Shown piece by piece: positions 1 through 5,732 of a stretch of 5,732 nucleotides of DNA. The notes beneath the pieces are model-generated. The model was not told the origin of the DNA, ran no database searches, and was given only the letters and a program-made list of their open reading frames with translations. Position 1 is the stretch's first letter, and each line of letters starts with the position of its first letter. The stretch is from Bacillota bacterium (GTDB taxonomy: Bacteria; Bacillota; Clostridia; Clostridiales; Clostridiaceae). The DNA lies in NCBI GenBank assembly GCA_023427705.1, contig JAEZAL010000037.1, positions 1-5,732 on the forward strand, in the 5' to 3' direction. Position numbers and translations under genes: made by a program.

Positions 1-143
1 GTCTTTCTTATTCAAAATTTATAAATGGAATTAAATTAGCTGGTATAGATATGAACAGAAAGATGTTATCTGAAATAGCTATAAATGATCCAAAGGCATT
101 TGCAGATTTAGTAGAAGTAGCAAAAAGTCAATTAAATAAGTAA
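1..143 (+). CDS. rplT: 50S ribosomal protein L20, C-terminal part
   Basis: This is the 3' end of a gene cut off by the window start; the first whole codon is at base 3 and TAA is at 141-143, giving 46 residues. The peptide begins LSYSKFINGIKLAGIDMNRK and continues through LSEIAINDPKAFADLVEVAK, which matches the conserved C-terminal end of bacterial L20 (SYSKFINGLKKAGIEINRK-type, followed by the DxxAFxxLV helix). L20 binds 23S rRNA, is needed early in 50S assembly, and in many bacteria autoregulates the infC-rpmI-rplT operon. The rest of that operon would lie upstream, outside the window. An intrinsic terminator follows 6 nt after the stop, so this is the last gene of its operon. The family call is confident from sequence recall; the operon membership is inferred. 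Confidence 0.93.
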   Translation, partial: LSYSKFINGIKLAGIDMNRKMLSEIAINDPKAFADLVEVAKSQLNK

Positions 144-149
144 CATATT

Positions 150-172
150 GCGACCTAAAGGTCGCATTTTTT
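150..172 (+). terminator. Intrinsic terminator after rplT
   Basis: A perfect 6-bp G+C-rich stem, GCGACC (150-155) and GGTCGC (160-165), closes a TAAA loop (156-159). It is followed by A and six T residues (167-172). In a background this AT-rich the GC stem with its T-run is clear. It lies 6 nt after the rplT stop and about 80 nt before ktrB, so it should end the ribosomal protein operon and isolate ktrB from it. Confidence 0.9.
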
Positions 173-206
173 GTAGAATAATATAATAATACAAAGAAAA
201 ATAGTG

Positions 207-212
207 TATAAT
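207..212 (+). promoter_or_regulatory. Candidate -10 element for ktrB
   Basis: A perfect TATAAT lies 38 nt before the ktrB ATG and downstream of the rplT terminator, where a promoter is expected. The dinucleotide TG directly precedes it, which is one base off the classical extended -10 spacing. No convincing -35 hexamer sits 16-18 nt upstream; that stretch is only A and T. A second TATAAT at 182-187 is likewise without a -35. In such AT-rich DNA a TATAAT can occur by chance, so this is a position-based inference. Confidence 0.4.
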
Positions 213-250
213 AATTAATATAAAACTAAGGGTATCTAAGAGGTGAAGAT

Positions 251-1591
251 ATGCAGAACATATTAAAAAATAAAACAAAGTTAAATGGAGTGCAAATTTT
301 AGCACTAGGATTCCTTGTTGCTATTATTATAGGTGCAATTATATTATCATTACCTATATCATCAAGAAGTGGTGAGCCGACGAATTTCTTAGATGCCATA
401 TTTACATCTACATCAGCAGTATGTGTAACGGGATTAATTACTTTAGATACTAGTACACATTGGAGCACTTTTGGGCAAACAGTTATAATGACGCTTATAG
501 AAATAGGTGGATTAGGTTTTATGTCATTTGCAGTATTAATTTCTTTGATTTTAGGTAAAAAAATAACTTTAAGAGAAAGATTAGTAATGCAAGAAGCAAT
601 GAATACATTTTCTATTCAAGGTCTTGTTAGAATGGTTAAATATGTATTAGCATTTACAGTTTCTGTACAATTCTTTGGAGCATTATTATTATCTACTCAA
701 TTCGTTCCTGAATATGGAATATCTAAAGGTGTTTTTTATAGCATTTTTCATTCGATATCTGCATTTTGTAATGCTGGATTTGATTTGTTTGGAACAAGCC
801 TTGTTGGTTATTCAAATAATATCGTTGTAATATTAGTAATTAGTGTTTTAATTATAATAGGTGGATTAGGATTCACTGTTTTATTAGAATTATATAATTT
901 TAAAGGAATTAAGAAACTATCACTTCATGCGAAGTTAGTTATTATAACAACCTTAATATTAGTTTTTGGTGGTGCTATGTTAATGTTATTATTTGAATAT
1001 AACAATCCACAAACAATTGCTAATATGAATATAAAAGATAAGCTATTAAATTCATTTTTTGCTTCAGTATCGCCAAGGACTGCTGGATTTAACAGTGTAC
1101 CAACAAATGGTATGACCTTAGCTAGTAAAATTTTAACAGTGATTTTAATGGTTATAGGTGGATCTCCAGGTTCTACAGCGGGTGGATTAAAAACAGTAAC
1201 ATGTGGAATTTTAGTTCTTACTGTAATTTCACTTATTAGAGGAAGAGAAGATGTGGAATGCTTTGGAAGAAGATTTACTAAGGAATTAGTTATTAAGGCA
1301 TTTACTATTGTTTTTATAGGATTATCATTAGTTATAGGTGTAACTATGATATTATCCTATACAGAAGTAGGAGCAAGTTTTATTGACTTACTATACGAGT
1401 CTGCATCAGCATTAGGTACAGTTGGTTTAACGCTTGGACTTACACCTAATTTAAGTGCAGTAGGTAAAATTCTTATAATGATAATGATGTATTTAGGTAG
1501 AGTAGGACCAATTACAGTAATGTTAGCATTAACAAGAAAACGTAAAAAATCTGGCTATAAATATCCAGAAGGTAAAATTTTAATTGGTTAG
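251..1591 (+). CDS. ktrB: K+ uptake system membrane subunit KtrB (TrkH/KtrB family)
   Basis: This 446-residue integral membrane protein forms the ion pathway of a Ktr-type potassium transporter; KtrB homologues are typically K+ selective and often Na+ dependent. The four M1-P-M2 repeats of the family can be followed by their filter loops: TSAVCVTGL (54-62, filter Gly61), SAFCNAGFD (180-188, Gly186), SPRTAGFNS (274-282, Gly279) and SASALGTVGL (384-393, Gly392). All four filter glycines are present. The glycine-rich stretch GGSPGSTAGG (313-322) fits the intramembrane gating loop of the third repeat, and Arg417 in GRVGP fits the conserved arginine of the last M2 helix. The length equals typical KtrB proteins, and the short N-terminus favours KtrB over the longer TrkH. 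The ATG has a good ribosome binding site, AAGAGGTGA (238-246). The RCK partner gene follows 13 nt downstream. The Na+ dependence is known for the family, not seen here. Confidence 0.93.
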   Translation: MQNILKNKTKLNGVQILALGFLVAIIIGAIILSLPISSRSGEPTNFLDAIFTSTSAVCVTGLITLDTSTHWSTFGQTVIMTLIEIGGLGFMSFAVLISLILGKKITLRERLVMQEAMNTFSIQGLVRMVKYVLAFTVSVQFFGALLLSTQFVPEYGISKGVFYSIFHSISAFCNAGFDLFGTSLVGYSNNIVVILVISVLIIIGGLGFTVLLELYNFKGIKKLSLHAKLVIITTLILVFGGAMLMLLFEYNNPQTIANMNIKDKLLNSFFASVSPRTAGFNSVPTNGMTLASKILTVILMVIGGSPGSTAGGLKTVTCGILVLTVISLIRGREDVECFGRRFTKELVIKAFTIVFIGLSLVIGVTMILSYTEVGASFIDLLYESASALGTVGLTLGLTPNLSAVGKILIMIMMYLGRVGPITVMLALTRKRKKSGYKYPEGKILIG

Positions 1592-1599
1592 GGAGATGA
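1592..1599 (+). promoter_or_regulatory. Ribosome binding site deciding the ktrA start
   Basis: GGAGATGA differs at one position from the GGAGGTGA complement of the 16S rRNA 3' end. Its end lies 5 nt before TTG 1605, which is optimal. The in-frame ATG at 1596 lies inside this site and directly abuts GGAG, and TTG 1584 lies upstream of it within ktrB. The site therefore supports TTG 1605 as the ktrA start. Confidence 0.7.
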
Positions 1600-1604
1600 G
1601 TAAA

Positions 1605-2273
1605 TTGTCAAATAAACAATTTGTAATAATAGGACTTGGTAGATTTGGTTCATCTATAGCTAAGACACTATATTCATTAGGAAATGATGTATTGGCTATA
1701 GATATAGATGAGGATATAGTTCAAGAAATAGCAGATAGTGTTACTCATGCGGTTCAATTGGATGCAACTGACGAAAATGCCTTAAGAACATTAGGAATAA
1801 GAAATTTTGATGTTGCAGTTGTAACTATAGGAGATAATATACAATCTAGTATTATGGCAACATTATTAGTTAAAGAACTAGGTGTAAAGTATATAATTGC
1901 TAAAGGACATAGTGATTTACATGCTAAAGTTTTATATAAAATAGGAGCAGATAGAGTTGTACTTCCTGAAAAAGATATGGGAATTAGGGTGGCACATAAT
2001 TTAGTTTCTGCAAATATATTAGATTATATTGAGCTTTCTGAAGATTATAGTATTATGGAAATCCAAGTTATAAAAGAATGGGCAGGAAATACATTAAAAG
2101 AATTAAAGCTTAGAAGTAAATATGGAATAAATGTAATGGCAATAAAAAGAGGCGATGAGGTTAATTTATCTCCAGCAGCTGATGATATAATTGAAGAAGA
2201 TGATATAATAGTTTCAATAGGTTCTGCAGAAGATTTAAGTAAATTAGAAGGTATGATAGTTAAATCAAAGTAA
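1605..2273 (+). CDS. ktrA: K+ uptake system gating subunit KtrA (RCK/TrkA-type, nucleotide-binding)
   Basis: This cytoplasmic regulatory subunit forms, in known systems, an octameric ring under the KtrB dimer and gates it on ATP/ADP or NAD(H) binding. From TTG 1605 it is 222 residues, the usual length. The N-terminal RCK_N Rossmann domain starts at once with IGLGRFG (Gly10, Gly12, Gly15), and Asp33 ends the second strand in LAIDIDE. GADRVVLPEKDMG (114-126) leads into the hinge, and the C-terminal RCK_C domain covers about 135-220. RCK_C of homologous KtrA proteins binds cyclic di-AMP, which shuts uptake, so similar control is likely here but is inferred. ATG 1596 (225 residues) and TTG 1584 are alternative in-frame starts; TTG 1605 is preferred because GGAGATGA is correctly spaced only for it. 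It lies 13 nt after ktrB and is surely co-transcribed with it. Confidence 0.93.
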   Translation: MSNKQFVIIGLGRFGSSIAKTLYSLGNDVLAIDIDEDIVQEIADSVTHAVQLDATDENALRTLGIRNFDVAVVTIGDNIQSSIMATLLVKELGVKYIIAKGHSDLHAKVLYKIGADRVVLPEKDMGIRVAHNLVSANILDYIELSEDYSIMEIQVIKEWAGNTLKELKLRSKYGINVMAIKRGDEVNLSPAADDIIEEDDIIVSIGSAEDLSKLEGMIVKSK

Positions 2274-2274
2274 C

Positions 2275-2281
2275 GAGGTGG
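2275..2281 (+). promoter_or_regulatory. Ribosome binding site deciding the methyltransferase start
   Basis: GAGGTGG matches the anti-Shine-Dalgarno sequence well and ends 5 nt before TTG 2287. The in-frame GTG at 2278 is part of this site and has no ribosome binding site of its own at a useful distance. TTG 2287 is therefore the better start. Confidence 0.7.
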
Positions 2282-2286
2282 CTATT

Positions 2287-3069
2287 TTGACATATATAGA
2301 GAGTAAGGATAATAACTTATTTAAACATATTAAGAAACTTAAAGAAAGAAGAGTTAGAGATAAGGAAGGCTTGTATATTTTAGAAGGTCTTCGATTAATT
2401 GAGGAAGCTATAAAGGCAAAGGTAGAAATAGAAAATATTATTATATCAAAAGATTACGAAGATAAATTTGAAGATTTTTTAATAAAAAGTAATGAATTAA
2501 ATATAAAAACAAATATTTTATCCAATAATTTATTTGCACAAATTGCTTCTACAGAAAACCCACAAGGAATAATAGCTATAGCTAAGAAAAAATATAATGA
2601 AAAAACATTAAGTGGGGATTTTTATTTGATTTGTGATAAGGTTCAAGAGCCAGGAAATCTAGGTACTATAATTAGAACAGCTCATGCGGCTGGAGTAAAT
2701 GGTATTATTTTAACTAAAGGAACTGTAGATATTTATAATGATAAAACTATTAGATCTACTATGGGATCAATATTCTATATTCCAATATTTTATGATGATA
2801 AAAACTATAGTATTATTAAATCATTAAAAGAAGATGGATTTAATTTAGTTGCAACATCATTAGCTGAATCTAAGAACTTTTTTGAAGAGGATCTTAAGGG
2901 GAAAACTATTTTAGCTGTTGGAAATGAAGGTAATGGAATAAGTGATGAGCTTTTTAATTTAGCAGATAAGAAAGTTAAAATACCTATGCCTGGTGGAGCA
3001 GAATCATTAAATGTATCTATAGCTACTTCTATAATATTATTTGAAAAAGTAAGGCAAAATTTGATTTAG
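2287..3069 (+). CDS. SpoU/TrmH-family RNA 2'-O-ribose methyltransferase
   Basis: This is a SPOUT-class enzyme that transfers methyl from S-adenosylmethionine to a ribose 2'-OH in rRNA or tRNA; the target cannot be read from sequence. From TTG 2287 it is 260 residues. The N-terminal part (to about 100) fits the L30e-like SpoU substrate-binding domain, with EGLYILEGLRLIEEA at 27-41. The catalytic domain carries all three SpoU motifs: DKVQEPGNLGTIIRT (117-131, catalytic-type Arg130), VGNEGNGIS (211-219) and IPMPGGAESLNVSIA (232-246, with Glu239, Ser240 and Asn242). These form the trefoil-knot cofactor site, and all key residues are intact. It resembles the YsgA type found near pheST in Firmicutes. 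The start is set by GAGGTGG (2275-2281); GTG 2278 would add three residues. It follows ktrA by 13 nt, and no terminator separates it from the pheS leader. Confidence 0.88.
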   Translation: MTYIESKDNNLFKHIKKLKERRVRDKEGLYILEGLRLIEEAIKAKVEIENIIISKDYEDKFEDFLIKSNELNIKTNILSNNLFAQIASTENPQGIIAIAKKKYNEKTLSGDFYLICDKVQEPGNLGTIIRTAHAAGVNGIILTKGTVDIYNDKTIRSTMGSIFYIPIFYDDKNYSIIKSLKEDGFNLVATSLAESKNFFEEDLKGKTILAVGNEGNGISDELFNLADKKVKIPMPGGAESLNVSIATSIILFEKVRQNLI

Positions 3070-3089
3070 TAAGAAATAGAAAGTTACTA

Positions 3090-3118
3090 TTGAAATTAAT
3101 TAATTTTGTTTGTATAAT
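3090..3118 (+). promoter_or_regulatory. Sigma-A promoter of the T-box-pheST unit
   Basis: The -35 element TTGAAA (3090-3095) and the -10 element TATAAT (3113-3118) are 17 nt apart, an ideal vegetative promoter. Transcription should start near 3125, shortly before T-box Stem I and about 300 nt before the pheS ATG. The spacer contains the perfect AT palindrome AAATTAATTAATTT (3093-3106), which overlaps the -35 edge. It could be chance in such AT-rich DNA, and I do not call it an operator. Confidence 0.82.
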
Positions 3119-3140
3119 AAGTTGTGAATTAAATATATAA

Positions 3141-3372
3141 AGACTGTGAATGAGAAAGTAAATATAAAGGACTTTTCAGGGAGAAATAGCCATAGACTGA
3201 AAGCTATTTTATAGAAATTTATATTGAAGTTCCCTCAGGAGTCCTAGAAGTGAAATAATAGTAGTTTCTAGCGGGTTTTCCGTTATTTAAATTAAGTTGG
3301 GTTAAGTTTTTTCTTAACCAATTAGGGTGGTAACGCGACACTTCGTCCCTTTCATAGGGGCGAAGTTTTTTT
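3141..3372 (+). promoter_or_regulatory. T-box riboswitch (tRNA-Phe sensing) controlling pheST
   Basis: The leader binds uncharged tRNA and then folds an antiterminator. Stem I base: GACT (3142-3145) pairs AGTC (3240-3243). A kink-turn-like internal loop follows (GTGAA, 3146-3150, opposite GG, 3238-3239). Then TGAG (3151-3154) pairs CTCA (3234-3237). The specifier loop has AGTA (3157-3160) on the 5' side and GAAGTTCC (3226-3233) on the 3' side, with UUC (Phe) at 3230-3232. Above it AATATAAA (3161-3168) pairs TTTATATT (3218-3225), and distally AAATAGC (3184-3190) pairs GCTATTT (3203-3209). Stem II is CTAGAA/TTCTAG (3244-3249/3266-3271). CGG/CCG with CCGTTA follows (3272-3285). Stem III is GGTTAAG/CTTAACC (3300-3306/3313-3319). 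The T-box AGGGTGGTAACGCG (3324-3337) has the bulge TGGT, whose last U can pair with A73 of tRNA-Phe. The pairings were found by eye; the specifier also agrees with the downstream gene. Confidence 0.93.
3340..3372 (+). terminator. T-box regulated intrinsic terminator upstream of pheS
   Basis: ACTTCGTCCCT (3340-3350) pairs with AGGGGCGAAGT (3356-3366) as an 11-bp stem with one G-U pair and a TTCAT loop. Seven T residues (3366-3372) follow. The 5' arm contains GTCCCT, which also pairs with AGGG of the T-box sequence at 3324-3327, so terminator and antiterminator exclude each other. Charged tRNA-Phe favours this form and stops transcription before pheS. Confidence 0.93.
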
Positions 3373-3377
3373 GTTAT

Positions 3378-3399
3378 TTAGAAAAGTATATTTTTCTAA
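3378..3399 (+). repeat. Perfect 8-bp inverted repeat in the pheS 5' untranslated region
   Basis: TTAGAAAA (3378-3385) and TTTTCTAA (3392-3399) are exact reverse complements around GTATAT. The hairpin lies just after the T-box terminator and ends 11 nt before GGGAGG of pheS. It has no GC-rich stem and no pure T-run, so it is not a second terminator. A role in mRNA stability or initiation is possible but unproven. Confidence 0.55.
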
Positions 3400-3424
3400 T
3401 TATATTTTAAGGGAGGAAAAAAAC

Positions 3425-4444
3425 ATGCAAGAAAAGTTAATGTCTATTAAAGAATGTGCATTTAATGAATTAACAAATGCTGATAGTAGCTCAAAATTAG
3501 AAGAAATAAGAGTAAAGTATTTAGGTAAAAAAGGAGAATTAACTACTATACTAAGAAGTATGGGAGGTTTATCTAAGGAAGAAAGACCAGTAGTAGGTAA
3601 ACTTGTTAATGAAGTAAAAAAAGAAGTAGAAGATAAGATAGAAGAAAAACTTAATGTAATTAAGGAAAAAGAAAAAAATGATAAATTAGCTTCTGAAATT
3701 ATAGATATTTCTATGCCTGGAAAGAAAAATATGATAGGTAAGAGACATCCACTTGATTTAACTTTAGAAAGTATGAAAGACATCTTTATATCTATGGGAT
3801 TCACTGTAGAAGAAGGTCCAGAGGTGGAATTAGATTATTATAATTTTGAAGCATTAAATATACCTAAAAATCATCCAGCAAGAAGTGAGCAAGATACTTT
3901 TTATGTAAATGATAATTTAGTATTAAGAACTCAAACTTCACCAGTTCAAATAAGAGTTATGGAAAATCAAACTCCACCAATAAAGATGATAGGACCAGGT
4001 AAAGTGTATAGATCAGATGCAGTTGATGCTACTCACTCACCAATATTCTATCAAATGGAAGGATTAGTAATTGATAAGGGAGTAACTTTTGCTGATCTTA
4101 AAGGTACATTAGAACTTTTTGCGAAAAAAATGTTTGGAGATAAGGTTAAAACTAAATTTAGACCTCATCACTTCCCATTCACAGAACCTTCAGCAGAAAT
4201 GGATGCAACTTGCTTCGTTTGTGAAGGTGAAGGATGCAGAGTTTGTAAAGGAAGCGGTTGGATAGAATTATTAGGATGTGGAATGGTTCATCCACAAGTG
4301 CTTAGAAATTGTGGGATAGATCCTGAAGTATATAGTGGATTTGCCTTCGGATTTGGTGTTGATAGAATGGTTATGCTTAAGTACGGCATTGATGACATCA
4401 GATTATTATATGAAAGTGATATGAGATTCTTAAATCAATTTTAA
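3425..4444 (+). CDS. pheS: Phenylalanyl-tRNA synthetase alpha subunit
   Basis: This catalytic subunit of the (alpha-beta)2 class II synthetase activates phenylalanine with ATP and charges tRNA-Phe. It is 339 residues, normal for the family. Residues 1-90 are charged and helical, fitting the N-terminal coiled coil that contacts tRNA. Class II motif 1 covers about 125-153 (GFTVEEGPEVE through NHPAR). Motif 2 is at 199-223 with YRSDAVDATHSPIFYQMEG, and motif 3 has GFGVDR (309-314, Arg314). The phenylalanine pocket FPF is at 250-252 and GFAFG at 305-309, where Ala307 corresponds to the residue linked to para-position specificity. Cys273, Cys276, Cys281 and Cys284 form a CxxC-x4-CxxC knuckle. ATG 3425 has GGGAGG (3411-3416) 8 nt upstream; the frame is open back into the T-box terminator, but those upstream TTG codons lack a binding site. 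Expression is governed by the T-box, and pheT follows 19 nt later. Confidence 0.97.
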   Translation: MQEKLMSIKECAFNELTNADSSSKLEEIRVKYLGKKGELTTILRSMGGLSKEERPVVGKLVNEVKKEVEDKIEEKLNVIKEKEKNDKLASEIIDISMPGKKNMIGKRHPLDLTLESMKDIFISMGFTVEEGPEVELDYYNFEALNIPKNHPARSEQDTFYVNDNLVLRTQTSPVQIRVMENQTPPIKMIGPGKVYRSDAVDATHSPIFYQMEGLVIDKGVTFADLKGTLELFAKKMFGDKVKTKFRPHHFPFTEPSAEMDATCFVCEGEGCRVCKGSGWIELLGCGMVHPQVLRNCGIDPEVYSGFAFGFGVDRMVMLKYGIDDIRLLYESDMRFLNQF

Positions 4445-4463
4445 TTAACAGGAGGTAAATGAA

Positions 4464-5732
4464 ATGAAAGTACCATTTAATTGGCTTAAAGATTACGTTG
4501 ATGTAAATATAGATGCAAAAGAACTTGGAGATAGATTAACTTTATCAGGATCAGCACTAGAAGAGGTAATCACTCAAGGGGATGAAATTAAAAATATTGT
4601 TACAGGTAAAATAGTAGAAATAACACAACATCCAGATGCTGATAAATTAAAAGTTTGTCAAGTAGATATTGGAACAGAAACTATTCAAATAGTTACAGCA
4701 GCTACTAATATGAAGGAGCAAGATATAGTACCAGTTGCTCTTCATAAATCAATATTAGCTGATGGAACTGAAATAAAAAAAGGAAAACTAAGAGGAGTAG
4801 TTTCTAATGGGATGTTTTGTTCAGAAGAAGAACTTGGTATAGCTGGTGATGAACCAGTTCATGGTCTTATGATACTACCAACTGATGCTCCATTAGGTAT
4901 GGATATTAAAGAGTATTTAAATCTTAACAAATCAATATTAGATTTTGATATTACTTCAAATAGACCAGATTGCTTAAGTATGGTTGGTATGGCAAGAGAA
5001 ACTGCTGCAACATTAGGAACAACTTATAAAATTCCAAACTTAAACTATGAAGTAAAGAGCAATGAAAATATAAATGATAAAATTAAAGTAGAAGTTAGAG
5101 ACTCACTATGCAGAAGATATATGGCTAGGGGAGTTAAAAATGTTAAAATTATGCCATCACCAGGTTGGATGCAAGAAAGATTATTAGAAGCAGGAGTTAG
5201 ACCTATAAATAATATAGTAGATATTACTAATTTTGTTATGTTAGAAATAGGAGAGCCTATGCATGCTTTTGATGCAAGACAAATTAAAAGTGGCAAAATA
5301 GTTGTTGAAAGAGCTAAAGACGATGAAATATTTGTTACTTTAGATGAAATAGAAAGAAAATTAGATTCATCATTCTTATGCATTAAAGATAATGAAACTT
5401 CTATAGGTCTTGCAGGAATAATGGGAGGATTAAATTCAGAAATCCAAGAAGATACTACTGAAGTTATTTTTGAGGCAGCAAATTTTGATGGAACTAATAT
5501 AAGAGTTAATTCTAAAAAGTTAAACTTAAGAAGTGAAAGTTCAGCAAGATTTGAAAAAGATATAGATCCAAACTTAGCAGAGATAGCTATAAATAGAGCT
5601 TGTGCATTAATATGTGAACTTGGTTGTGGCGAAGTTATGGAAGGAACTATAGATATATATAATTCTAAAAAGGAAGAAGGACATATAACTGTAGATTCTA
5701 AATGGATAAATAAATTCTTAGGAACTGAAATT
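4464..5732 (+). CDS. pheT: Phenylalanyl-tRNA synthetase beta subunit, N-terminal part
   Basis: The frame runs without a stop from ATG 4464 to the window edge, giving 423 residues of a protein usually near 800. The beta subunit binds tRNA-Phe and hydrolyses mischarged Tyr-tRNA-Phe. It opens with MKVPFNWLKDYVD, the typical start. The EMAP/Trbp111-like OB-fold tRNA-binding domain covers about 40-155, with HPDADKLKVCQVD (56-68) and SNGMFCSEEELG (114-125). FDITSNRPDCLSMVGMARE (161-179) leads to the B3/4 editing domain (about 210-385), with NNIVDITNFVMLEIGEPMHA (249-268), GLAGIMGG (325-332) and SARFEKDID (360-368). The B5 domain begins near 405 and is cut by the window end. GGAGG (4451-4455) lies 8 nt before the ATG. 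It is translated from the same mRNA as pheS, as expected for a stoichiometric complex. The truncation is due only to the window. Confidence 0.96.
   Translation, partial: MKVPFNWLKDYVDVNIDAKELGDRLTLSGSALEEVITQGDEIKNIVTGKIVEITQHPDADKLKVCQVDIGTETIQIVTAATNMKEQDIVPVALHKSILADGTEIKKGKLRGVVSNGMFCSEEELGIAGDEPVHGLMILPTDAPLGMDIKEYLNLNKSILDFDITSNRPDCLSMVGMARETAATLGTTYKIPNLNYEVKSNENINDKIKVEVRDSLCRRYMARGVKNVKIMPSPGWMQERLLEAGVRPINNIVDITNFVMLEIGEPMHAFDARQIKSGKIVVERAKDDEIFVTLDEIERKLDSSFLCIKDNETSIGLAGIMGGLNSEIQEDTTEVIFEAANFDGTNIRVNSKKLNLRSESSARFEKDIDPNLAEIAINRACALICELGCGEVMEGTIDIYNSKKEEGHITVDSKWINKFLGTEI

Noticed and set aside
226..468. 80-codon open frame on the - strand overlapping the ktrB start
   Set aside because: It lies antisense to well-conserved ktrB coding sequence, has no recognisable product and is explained as a shadow frame.
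3093..3106. 14-bp AT palindrome in the pheS promoter spacer as an operator
   Set aside because: It consists only of A and T in an extremely AT-rich intergenic region and resembles no regulator site I know. The T-box already explains regulation.
3168..3245. AGGACT/AGTCCT as the base of T-box Stem I
   Set aside because: The alternative folding (GACT/AGTC, TGAG/CTCA, AATATAAA/TTTATATT) reproduces the expected T-box order, with the AGTA motif and the UUC specifier in one internal loop, so this pairing was taken as a competitor only.
3371..3424. Extension of the pheS reading frame to TTG 3371, adding 18 residues
   Set aside because: The extra codons start in the T-run of the T-box terminator and have no ribosome binding site. 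GGGAGG at 3411-3416 is spaced for ATG 3425, and the family begins there.
3400..3804. 134-codon open frame on the - strand inside pheS
   Set aside because: It is Ser/Phe/Leu-rich in the way expected of the reverse strand of Lys/Glu-rich helical codons, and lies antisense to the PheS N-terminus.
5045..5383. 112-codon open frame on the - strand inside pheT
   Set aside because: It is antisense to the conserved B3/4 domain of pheT, has no recognisable domain and is a shadow of the real gene.

Overview
The window comes from a very AT-rich, Gram-positive Firmicute, most likely a Clostridium sensu stricto or close relative. The evidence is the strong A/T bias at third codon positions, GGAGG-type ribosome binding sites, TTG starts, a consensus sigma-A promoter, and a T-box leader in front of pheST. 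The order rplT, ktrB, ktrA, a SpoU/TrmH-family methyltransferase, pheS, pheT is what I would expect in clostridial chromosomes, but I could not check this by comparison. All recognised genes lie on the + strand. Nothing points to a phage, transposon, CRISPR array or recent transfer.

Layout. Bases 1-143 hold the last 46 codons of rplT (ribosomal protein L20), followed by a compact intrinsic terminator (150-172). A short AT-rich gap with a weak candidate promoter leads into ktrB (251-1591), the membrane subunit of a K+ uptake system. Next come ktrA (probable start TTG 1605, stop 2273), its cytoplasmic RCK gating subunit, and a SpoU/TrmH-type 2'-O-ribose RNA methyltransferase gene (probable start TTG 2287, stop 3069). 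These three genes are spaced only 13 nt apart and look like one transcription unit.

Bases 3070-3424 hold no gene but are densely regulatory. They contain a consensus promoter (TTGAAA, 17 nt, TATAAT, 3090-3118) and a complete T-box riboswitch (about 3141-3372). A Stem I with a probable UUC (Phe) specifier, Stem II, a CCGTTA element, Stem III, the T-box antiterminator sequence and the competing terminator can all be traced. A perfect 8-bp hairpin (3378-3399) separates the terminator from the pheS ribosome binding site.

The last part is the phenylalanyl-tRNA synthetase operon: pheS (alpha subunit, 3425-4444) and the first 423 codons of pheT (beta subunit, 4464 to the window end). The T-box should let the polymerase reach pheST only when uncharged tRNA-Phe accumulates. 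No terminator separates the methyltransferase gene from this leader, so the T-box terminator may also form the conditional 3' end of the ktrBA-methyltransferase transcript.

I see no clearly novel system. The points most worth checking are the shared conditional terminator, the two consecutive TTG starts, the hairpin just upstream of pheS and the two-codon ORF overlapping the pheT start.
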